From NCBI GenBank assembly GCA_024500155.1, contig CM044874.1, forward strand, positions 72,215,795-72,279,794: DNA of 64,000 nt. Direction: 5' to 3'. Made by a program: the position numbers and the translations under genes. The stretch's first letter is position 1, and each line of letters opens with the position of its first letter. The stretch is from Chenopodium formosanum. Taxonomy: Eukaryota; Streptophyta; Magnoliopsida; Caryophyllales; Amaranthaceae. Under the pieces are notes generated by a model. It was not told where the DNA came from, searched no databases, and was given only the letters and a program-made list of their open reading frames with translations. Positions 55,634 through 64,000 of this stretch are shown one piece after another.

Positions 55634-58600
55634 TAGAGGTGTCAAAAGCACGCCCAATCCGAAACCGACACGAAAAATATCCGATTCATATTTGGATTCG
55701 TGTGGACGTAATAACTTAGAATAACTCAACTTTTAAAAATTTACCCCCGACCTGACTTTTAAAATTGACCCGAACCAATCCGATTATCCGAATTGGGACC
55801 CACAAACACATTTGTTTATTCAATAAACCTTGTGCTGGGAAAAAAATTACCCCTCTTTCTCCTCTCTCTTCTCAGACTTCCCTGTAACTCACGGCTTCAC
55901 TCCTCCATCAGCGGCTTCCCTCACTCCACCAACGGCGGCTAGTTCCCTCGCTCCTCCACCTGCGGTAATTTAATTAACAAAAAGCTACTAATTTAATAAT
56001 CCCTTTTGTTATTACCACTAATTTGAATCAGTTAATCGGGTTTTTAGGTTTGATTTTGGAAACCAATTTCTGGGTTTTTATACTTGTTCTTGTTTTAATT
56101 TTTCTGGGTTTAGGTTAATAAGTTATGTTTTTTCAACTGTTAATTAACTGTTGTTCTACTTTTGCTCCATTTTATATTTCGATTGTTCTGCTTCATTTGA
56201 AAATTCTGTTGTTGTTGATTAAAATGTGGAGGAATTTTACATTATGAAGTTTCTATTTCTGTTATGTTTCTGCTCCTGCTTATGGTAATTTAGTCTGTGA
56301 TTAAAAAAATATACAATCAGTTTTATTTTGTCAGCTAATTTACATTCCGAAATATGTGTTGTAGATGGATGATGCTACTGTACAATTTGCTACCCCAAAA
56401 AGTGAGGAGCATGCCATAATTGAAAAACCACCCATTACGAAAAAAAGGCCTTCAATCGCGACTAGTGATGGAGTCGAAAAAAAGGGTAAGAAGAAAAGAT
56501 CTTGGCTTTGGGATCATTTTGAGTTGATAGTAAAAGATGGGAATAAAAGATCACAATGTGTGTATTGTAAAGTTGATGTTTGTGGTGACTCTAGAAGTGG
56601 TACAAGTGTTATGAGAAATCATTTAGAAAGGTGTAAGGAATACCCCCCTAATGTTGACAAATCCCAAAGGCTTCTTGCTTTTCAAATTGAGCAAACTCAG
56701 CGAATTTTAGGAGATGCTAGTGTAGGTGATAATGCAAGTGGGGAAAAGGAGGGTAAATTAGAATTCTGGAAGTTTAGGCAAGAGGAGGGTCGAAAAGCTT
56801 TTGCTAAAATGATAATAATGGATGAATTGCCTTTTAGGTTTGCTGATCGTGAGGGTTTTCGCTACTTTATGTCTGTTGTTCAGCCAAATTTCATTATCCC
56901 CTCTCGTTTTACCGTAGCTAGAGATTGCTATCGTGTGTTTTTAGATGAAAAAAAAAATCTGAAAAGTTATTTTAGCAAATGTTCTTCTCGTATTTCTCTC
57001 ACTATTGACACATGGACCTCTTGCCAAAATCTGTCATACATTTGTTTAACAGCCCATTTCATTGATCACAATTGGAACTTGCATAAAAAAATTTTAAATT
57101 TTTGTCCAATTAGTGGTCATTCGAGTGAGGCTATTGGTAAAGCAGTAGAAAAATGTTTGCTTGAGTGGGGTATCACTAAGGTAATGACCATTACCGTAGA
57201 CAATGCAAGTTCAAATAATGTAGGGGTCCAATATTTGAGGAAGAGCCTACTAAGATGGAAAGATGGGACTGTTTTAGAGGGTAAATTTTTGCATATGCGG
57301 TGTGCAGCTCACATTCTTAATTTGACAATAAGAGAAGGTTTGAAAGAATGTGATGACTCAATAAAAAGAATACGTAATGCTGTCAGATTTGTTAGATCTT
57401 CCCCTGCTAGATTGCAAAAATTTAGAAATTGTGTGAACCAAGAACAAATTGAATCTAAACGCCAGCTTTGCTTGGATGTTGAAACTAGGTGGAACTCCAC
57501 TTATTTGATGTTGGAGTGTGCTTTGCTTTATCAGAAGGCTTTTGATTTGCTTGAAAATTCTGATGGTGGGAAATTTTTTTCTGAGTTAACAAAGATCTCG
57601 GGTGTTCCTACTGATATGGATTGGTATCGTGTTGCTTCTTTTATTCCCTTTCTTAAGATTTTTTATGATGCTACTTTGAGACTCTCGGGATCTTTGTATG
57701 CTACTACTAATGTGTATCTGGTAGAACTTGTGGCAATTGGCAAGATGATAAAAAAAAAGTGTGAATGTGTTGATATTGGTGAAAAGTTAATGGCCTCTGA
57801 GATGAAGAAAAGGCATGACAAATATTGGGAAAATGTGGATAACATTAACTTGATGTTGTATGTTGCTGTTGTGCTTGACCCTAGACGTAAAATGCATTAT
57901 GTTAAGTGGGCTATTAATGATCAATATGATTCTGACAAGGCTACACAGTTGTATAATATGGTGATGGAAACTTTGACTTCATTGTATGAACATTATGCTG
58001 CCATACAATCTCAAAATGTGCCAAATGTTTCTGAAAATGCTTTGACTTCAAAAGGCTTGGAAAACTATAATGATTGGCATGATGTTGCTGATTATGAGTT
58101 TGAGAGGGATATTGGTGGACAAACAGTTTTTGACCAAAAAAGTGATTTGGACAAGTATTTGATGGATGATAGAGAGCCAAATATCATTGGTAAGAGTTTT
58201 GATGCTTTGGGATGGTGGAAAAAAGGGGTGGAGAGATATCCTATAGTTGGTCTTATGGCTAGGGATGTATTAGCCATTCCGGTTTCCACGGTTGCATCCG
58301 AATCTGCATTTAGCACCGGTGGAAAAGTACTTGATCCATTTCGTAGTTCACTTTCTTCACATATGGTTGAAGCTTTGATATGTGCACAAGATTGGATGCG
58401 CACTACACGTGGGCCCCTTATGATTGAAGAAAGTATCGATGACATTCAACAAATTGAAGAGGGTAATACTTTTTCCTTTTTTTTAATTGAATATTTTAAA
58501 CTTAGATTGCCATGTGAAATTTGTTTTTTTAATGTGTTTTCATCGTTTTATTTGTAGAGTTGTTGTCTCTTGTTGACCCGCCTTCGGTTTCCATTGTTGA

Positions 58601-58708
58601 TGATTATTTTTAGTATTAGAAGGTAATTTTTTTTTAGTTTGAATATTTTAAAAGTTATAGTTTAATTTCTGCATTTTTTTTTTTAATCTTATCATTATCT
58701 AATATTTG

Positions 58709-58710
<2 letters not shown>
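55634..58710 (+). mobile_element. hAT transposon, left end present, right end not found
   Basis: TAGAGGTGTCAAAAGC at 55634 matches hAT-type termini (compare TAGCACTGTCAAA at 37119). A 5' UTR exon ends near 55963 at CTGCG|GTAATT, and an acceptor TTGTAG abuts the transposase ATG. After the gene, ~100 bp of AT-rich 3' sequence runs into a 60 bp T tract, beyond which array member 5 begins. No TTTGACACCTCTA or second ATTTAGTA target copy is visible, so the right terminus is lost or too diverged. Confidence 0.6.
56365..58613 (+). CDS. hAT transposase, BED zinc finger (RICESLEEPER/ZBED-like)
   Basis: Exon 1 (56365-58462, donor GAGG|GTAATA) and exon 2 (58558-58613, after TTTGTAG) give a 717-aa protein with no stop or frameshift. 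A BED zinc finger spans residues ~45-92 (SWLWDHFELIV, CVYCKVDVC, MRNHLERCK; ligands C65, C68, H86, C90). The RNase H-like core includes LTIDTWTS, ITVDNASSNN, HMRCAAHILNL and VETRWNSTYLML. A plant hAT middle domain follows, then the C-terminal dimerisation region (LDKYLMDDREP, ALGWWK, RYPIVGLMARDVLAIP, STVASESAFSTGGKVLDPFR). Core motifs look intact, so it may be active or only recently silenced. It could equally be a domesticated host gene, but the flanking hAT terminus argues for a transposon. Alternative unspliced reading stops at 58557. Confidence 0.85.

Positions 58711-58770
<60 letters not shown>
58711..58770. repeat. 60 bp T tract at the transposon/array junction
   Basis: An uninterrupted T run followed directly by CACAG and then array member 5 coding sequence. 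The length may be an assembly estimate. Confidence 0.9.
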
Positions 58771-60170
58771 CACAGCTTCCTCCTAGTCCCTTGAATCAAC
58801 TAGGGTCAAGATTTTAAATCCTGCTTTAAATCAAGTGCCATTGCATCAGTCACAACCTCCTCGGAGTTCCTTGAATCAACCAGGGTTAAGTTCAAATCCT
58901 GCTTTCAATCAAACACTTTTGCATCAGTTGCAGTATCATCGTGGTTTCTTGAATCAACCGGGGTCAAGATCAAATCCTGTTGTCAATCGATCCCCATTGC
59001 GTCAGTTTCTGCCTCCTTGGAGTAATGAAGGGCAGCATAATCCCTTTCCACCACGTAGGAGTAATCAAGAGTCTGCCACTAAGTTCAGGTTGATGTCTTC
59101 ACAACAAGTTTGTTTCTGATTCTTGACACATGCTTAGTAAGAGTGAAAATAAAATTTTACACTGTTGTAAATAATGTTTGGGAAGTGAGCATGAATAAAG
59201 CAAAAGCAGCAGATCTATGCTAGATTTCTTGTAGATCGAGATGCATTTCTTTATGAACTTACGTAGTATCTTATATGCAATGCACCAATATGAAATCTCT
59301 TCACTCGTGAAATTTATAATCATATCCTGTGCTACTTTAATTTATATGCAATGAACTATCCTGTCACATACTCACGAAAGTAGTTAGAAGTTTTTTCTTA
59401 GAAATCTTTGATCCTGTGCTACTTTGTATATACAATGCACTATTCTGTTGCTCACAAAAGTTGTTATTAGTTTATTCGTTGAAATGGTCTAACTTTGATC
59501 CTGTGCTATTTTGTATACGATCAAATGCACTAATATACAATGTTTGCTTAGGATAATCATGTTCTGTTACTTTCATGTGTTTGGAATGCCAGTCTTCGAA
59601 TCATATGGGAGATAGTATTGATATGATGCTAGATCTAGTGAATGGTCTCAAAGCTAATGTTGAAACTCTGGAGGCTGAGCTATATGCTATGAAGCAAACA
59701 GTGCAGCCAATATCGCCTTCTACTGGTGAAGTTGGTTCAACCAATGTTCTGCCCCCGGGAGCTTTTCAAGGTGGCAGTGACTACAGAAGTTAACCTCAAT
59801 GGACAAATGCTGATTTTAATTCGAAGTAAACACAAAGGAGAGAATCAGAAGATAATATGCGGAAAATGATTCCTTTAGTTGATTGATTGCCTTCTACTGG
59901 TACAGTTAGTTCAAGTAATGTTTTGCTCTCTGAGAGCTCAAGATGGTGATTATAATAATAATGTAAAGCTGCCTTGTGCTCTTCTGGCTCCAGTGGTCCT
60001 GGTTCGGCCTTAGGATATACCACTGCTAAAGATGAGTCCGAGGGACTGGTCAGTACAGCTGCAGGGGAAGTGTTTTCTGCAACTGATACAGGTGAGGAAG
60101 AGAATGCTGATACTTCTCAAGATGGAAACACTCAAGGAATTTCCAGTGCGCAACAAAGTTTCAGAAGATG
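58771..60170 (+). pseudogene. Array member 5: 5'-truncated copy with C-to-T stops
   Basis: Exon 1 and most of the repeat exon are missing. What remains of exon 2 (58771-59107) has a 2 bp insertion (AGATTTTAAATCC against AGATTAAATCC in member 4) and a donor weakened from CAG|GTTTG to CAA|GTTTG. Exon 3 starts at 59593 (SSNHMGDSIDMMLDLVNGL) and has in-frame stops at 59791-59793, 59827-59829 and 59884-59886. Against member 4 these are CAA to TAA, CAA to TAA and CGA to TGA, all C-to-T. The acidic tail is still readable at 60000-60170. Its 5' boundary coincides with the T tract after the hAT gene. Confidence 0.8.
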
Positions 60171-60941
60171 AAGTTATTGAGGCTTTCTTGGGTGATAATA
60201 TTTCAATTTTGTATCTGAATTTCACGAAGGCTCGAACAGAATTCATACTGCTCTAATTCTACCAGATGGAATTTGACTGAAATTTTTAACAGAAGTAGTA
60301 CAGGATCTATGTAGCATTTACATGATTTTTATACCGCAAATAAGCATGTGTTATTAGTGTTGTTTGTCAAGGAATGTTGAGTATTTTAGAATGTAATACT
60401 TCGTACATAGAAAAGAATACAAGGACGATGATTCTGAATCAGCATGTATGGTAAACTGAGCTCCTGCCTTTGTTTAAACATCAATTATGTAAGCCTTTAC
60501 TTTGCATAATTTCTGCTTTTATTCCTTATATTATGAATCAATGAAGCAATGTATGCATTGATGCATTTTTTGTTTCTCTCAAAACACAACTATCTATGAT
60601 CTGTTACTTGAAATTTATATTCAAACAAAACCTATGTTATTGTTATCATTTTGTTAGGACTTTTTTTCTTGAACTAGCATAACGCGTGCAGTTCCAATTG
60701 GTTATGCTAGATATATTGATCTGTTGGCTGAAACGGAGCTATGTGTGTTGGTTACATGCCAGTCATGTAGCTAATCAGTTAATGTTCCAAATGCCATGTA
60801 CGTGATGATTGTGTTAGTTTTGTGTAAGAGGGGTTCAAATTGAATTTAATCCCAAGCGCAATCCATGTCCCACATGTACAGAATAAGGAAGAGAGGACTT
60901 CGTTATAAAGGAGAGGTGAATGACCCGGATCCAACGTAATT
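60171..60941. other. 3' flank of member 5
   Basis: 3' UTR phrases shared with other members (GAATTCATACTGCTCTAATT, TTTGTTTCTCTCAAAACACA). This copy shows the uninterrupted flank that carries a LINE insert after member 3. Confidence 0.6.
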
Positions 60942-60997
60942 AAGCATGGTATATCTTCTTTTTTTTTTTTTTTGACAAAAGCATGGTATACCTTCTT
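60942..60997 (-). mobile_element. Ultra-short LINE insertion footprint
   Basis: AAGCATGGTATAYCTTCTT occurs at 60942-60960 and 60979-60997 with one mismatch. Between them are only 13 T, GAC and AA. On the minus strand this is TTGTC plus poly(A), the same end as the larger LINE inserts. It appears to be a reverse-transcription event aborted after a few bases. Confidence 0.65.
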
Positions 60998-61277
60998 ATG
61001 AGACTAGCAGTATTCAATTTTAGCACTCTACATTTCCCAACTTAACCCTCTTAATTGAAAATAAAAAAAACGGGTATAACTGATACATTTATATTACCGC
61101 TCTAAAACAGATTTTCAATTTCTTGCTCAAAAAAAAAAGAAATAACAAAAAATCTTGCTCTCAAAAAACATTGAAACCTCTGTTTTCCCAAGAAAAAGTT
61201 ACAAAAAAAAAGTTGACTCTTTCGACTGATCAAACGAATTGAACCCATTCATTTCGTCTTCGACGATTGTAAATGCC

Positions 61278-63284
61278 ATGGCAAGCCAGAAGAGGAAGTT
61301 GAAAGAAGACGACCACAACAATGATCAAGATTCTGAATCCGTCACCTCAACTGTAAGATTTTCTACTCATTTTGTTAGAATCTTGCTGTTTTTCTTCAAC
61401 TATTTCCTGCATTTTCGATTTTCTGGGTTGATTATACATTCTGTATTGCTTATTAATGGTGGATAGTGACAGAGAATTAAATGGGTGTTGAATTTATTGG
61501 TTCATTTAACTTATCATATTGTAAAACAATATTCAATTTACTGCTTAATATGTATGAATCTTGGTTCTATTTTATGAGATTGATTACTGTATTACACTAT
61601 TTTGGTTTGATGGGTTAATTGTACCTTCCGAATTACTAAGTAATGGTGGATTAAACAACATTCTGTCTTTTTCTTGAATTAAATTTAAAGGGTGTTATAA
61701 TTTCTGGGTATTTCAGTTAAATACAATGGGTGATGATGAATGTAGCAGCCGATTAAAAACTAAGAAGAAGAAAACCGTATCTCGAAAAGGGTTCAACCTG
61801 AAGGTCAAGAAGAAGGAACTTAAAGAAGCTAACACTCGGAAAGACGATCATCCTCTTACTGCTCAAGTTCAACATGAAGGTAATGGTAGCTACTGTAAGT
61901 AATAAATGATGTCATGTCAAATTCTTAATAATTTGTCATTCTTTCTTAGTATATGTTGTGAATATCGCTTTATAAATTAAACCAAGTTTATGTAAGGGTC
62001 AATAAGCTCGAATAAGGTCTAATAAGTACAGATAAATGACGTATAAATTTACTAAAATACATTTTACTACTCATGACTCCTGTTGTCCAGATTCTATTCT
62101 TTTAGGCACTTCAGTAGTAAGAGCAACTTCTGACTGGAGTAATTTACCATCCTGCAGATAAGCAATCTTCTCCGGCTGAAGGTCCAAGCGCGGCAATGGC
62201 AGCTGCTACAAGTAATCAGGCCTCATCATATCAGCAACATTTTGATATAAATCAACCAGTATCAGTTGACCCATCATATCAGTTGCCGCCTCGTTTTGAC
62301 TCCCTGAATCAACCAGGATCAAGTTCTGGTGTTACTCGAGCCCCATTGCGTCTGTCACGGCGTGGCAGGCCTCGTAAAGGTTCTCTGAATCAACCAGGTT
62401 CGAGTTCAAATCCTGCATCAGTTGCCCCACCATTTCAGCGATATTTTGATCTAAATCAACCACCAAATCAACCAGTATCAGTTACCCCATCATATCAGCA
62501 ACATTTTGACCTAAATCAACCACCAAATCAGTTTCTGCCTTGTTATGATCCCCTGAATCAACCAGGATTAAGTCCGAAATCTGGTTCTAATCAAGCCTCA
62601 TCAAGTCAGTTGCCACCGCGTTTTGGTTCCCCATATCAACCAGGATCAAGTCCAAATCCTGCTTTCAGTCGCGATGCAGCATATCAGTTGCAGGCCTTAC
62701 AGCAACATCAGCCACTTAATCCTAATGTTGATACACTGCCTTCTACTGGTGCATTAGGTTTTCTTCAAGGCAGAAGTACTTCAAGTAATGCTTTTGCTTT
62801 GGTCGCGAGAGATGGTGAAAACAAAGGTTATTTTGGTAAAACAACTGAGAGTGTTACAGGTTCGACCTCAGGAAATCTCACTGCCAACGACGAGTCCAAC
62901 AGACCAGTAGTCACTACTGCAGGACAAGTTTCATCTGCATCTGATATAGACAGATCTAGTTCTTCTACAGAATCAGACGAATTACAAGGTTACAAGAAGA
63001 ATGCTGATATTTTTCAAAAAGGCAACATTCGACGAAATCTCACTGCCAATGATGAGTCCAACAGACCGGTAGTCAGTACAGCAGGACAAGTTTCTTCTGC
63101 AACTGATATAGACAGATCTAGTTCTTCTACAGAATCAGACGAATTACAAGGCTACAAGAAGAATGCTGATATTTTTCAAAAAGACAACATTCGACGAAAG
63201 AAAAGGTCCAGTAGGCGTAGGCGAAGATATTTCCCTAATACTAACAAATGGAATTGGCTGAAGTTTTTGTACAGGAAATCATAA
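61278..63284 (+). CDS. Array member 6: diverged SLNQP-repeat protein with basic C-terminus, 459 aa
   Basis: Exon 1 (61278-61352) encodes MASQKRKLKEDDHNNDQDS. Exon 2 (61717-61894, donor TACT|GTAAGT) encodes a Lys-rich segment (LKTKKKKTVSRKGFNLKVKK) not seen in other members. Exon 3 (62158-63284, after CCTGCAG) continues in phase. The repeat region differs from member 4 (FDLNQPPNQPVSV, PLNQPGLSPKSG). The C-terminal part has two 54-residue copies (NLTANDESNRPVV, TAGQVSSA, DIDRSSSSTESDELQGYKKN), then KKRSSRRRRRYFPNTNKWNW and FLYRKS. The final segment aligns with sequence that is 3' UTR in members 1 and 3 (ATGGAATTTGCTGAGAATTT). Strongly basic ends suggest a nucleic-acid-binding or nuclear protein. 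An earlier donor (GAAG|GTAATG at 61879) keeps the same phase. Confidence 0.65.
62873..63196 (+). repeat. 162 bp coding duplication in array member 6
   Basis: AAATCTCACTGCCAA starts both copies (62873 and 63035). They are 162 bp (54 codons) long and nearly identical. Confidence 0.9.
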
Positions 63285-63904
63285 GAGATATAGGAGAAGG
63301 AAGTCAAAGAGATAAAGGAGAGTACAGTATAAAAAGCAAGTAGTATAGGATCATTCTAGCATTTACATGTTTTTTTTACTGCAATTAGGCAGGTATTATT
63401 AGTACTGTTGTTTGTCAAGGAATAATAAGTCTTTTAGTAGTGTTGTTTATCAAAGAATAATGCATAGAAAAGAAAACAAATTAAGATGTAGATAATTCTC
63501 AATTAGCAAATCTATGTATTAATGCATTTTTTGTTTAACTCAAAACACAACTATCTCCTATGTTATTGTTATCATTTTGATGTGACTTTTTTTCTTGAAC
63601 TAGTACAACGCGTGCACTTCCAGTTGGTTTTATGAGGGTTATGAGTCTATAACTAGTGTTCAATTCGCGCGTAGTTTAATGGTAGTGGTGATAATGGCCT
63701 TTGGATGGACCGGCCTACTAGTTCTGAGGTTGCCTTGTCGATTTTGGTTAGGGGATGGGGTGGGAGGGGAGAGACATATATATATATATATATATATATG
63801 TACCAAATGTTTTTTTAAGAAGGACTTTATTTAATTTAGAACTTGAATTTAGTTCTTAAGCTCTTGAATTGAAGACTTTGAAATTTTACTTTATGACTAA
63901 GGAC
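63285..63904. other. 3' flank of member 6
   Basis: Shared 3' UTR phrases (CATTTACATGTTTTTTTTAC, TTGTTTGTCAAGGAATAATA) and a (TA)n tract at 63776-63799. Confidence 0.6.
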
Positions 63905-64000
63905 TATTCTTGCTCTCAAAAAACATTGAAACCTCTGTTTTCCCTAATAAAAATTCACTCTTTCGACTGATAAAACGAATTGAACCCATAAATTTTCATC
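63905..64000 (+). promoter_or_regulatory. 5' leader of a further array member at the window edge
   Basis: TTGCTCTCAAAAAACATTGA through AACGAATTGAACCCAT repeats the sequence just before the ATG of member 6 (61148-61255). The next gene therefore starts just beyond base 64000. Confidence 0.75.

Noticed and set aside
63666..63736. tRNA-like stretch GCGCGTAGTTTAATGGTAGT
   Set aside because: Resembles an A box, but there is no GGTTCGA-type B box at the right distance and no cloverleaf could be drawn; perhaps a decayed SINE head, unsupported.

Overview
This window looks like nuclear DNA of a flowering plant, very probably a eudicot. It is AT-rich, has GT-AG introns with U-rich plant-type acceptors, and carries plant-only families (FAR1-related, F-box/DUF295, GRF zinc finger, BED/hAT). 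The accessory gene types feel like those of Amaranthaceae (Caryophyllales), but that is an impression I could not test. All exon models are my own readings of open frames, splice sites and codon phase, with no transcript support.

Layout. 0-3.5 kb: a small three-exon minus-strand gene (56 aa, unidentified), with a second copy of its middle exon at the window edge. 4-21.3 kb: accessory genes. These are a decayed eight-exon gene with two in-frame stops; three paralogues (two minus, one plus) that join an unknown N-terminal domain to the N-terminal half only of an endonuclease/exonuclease/phosphatase (EEP) fold; a GRF zinc-finger membrane protein; an unknown acidic-tailed protein; and a protein with two ubiquitin/SUMO-like domains. 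A degenerate ~120 bp satellite with telomere-like CCCTAAA motifs separates the two divergent EEP paralogues. 21-28 kb: an intact four-exon FAR1-related gene on the minus strand.

30-64 kb: a tandem array of one gene family on the plus strand. Each copy has a conserved 5' leader, a tiny basic/acidic first exon starting M(A/E)xxx(R/K)K(L/M), and a large exon encoding repeats built on SLNQPGSS. Members 1, 4 and 6 have long open frames. Members 2, 3 and 5 and several fragments are broken, and a seventh leader starts at the right edge. Member 1 carries a KH RNA-binding module where members 3-5 carry a short helical segment. An F-box/DUF295 gene lies inside the array on the opposite strand.

Mobile DNA is nested through the array: a complete 1.24 kb non-autonomous hAT element with an 8 bp target duplication and GGTTCGGTTT arrays; an intact hAT transposase gene with a left but no visible right terminus; a foldback element inside a TA microsatellite; LINE 3' fragments; and a retro-insert with a 17 bp target duplication inside what looks like a small LTR element. 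The array has grown by tandem duplication and decayed by C-to-T nonsense changes, deletions and insertions.
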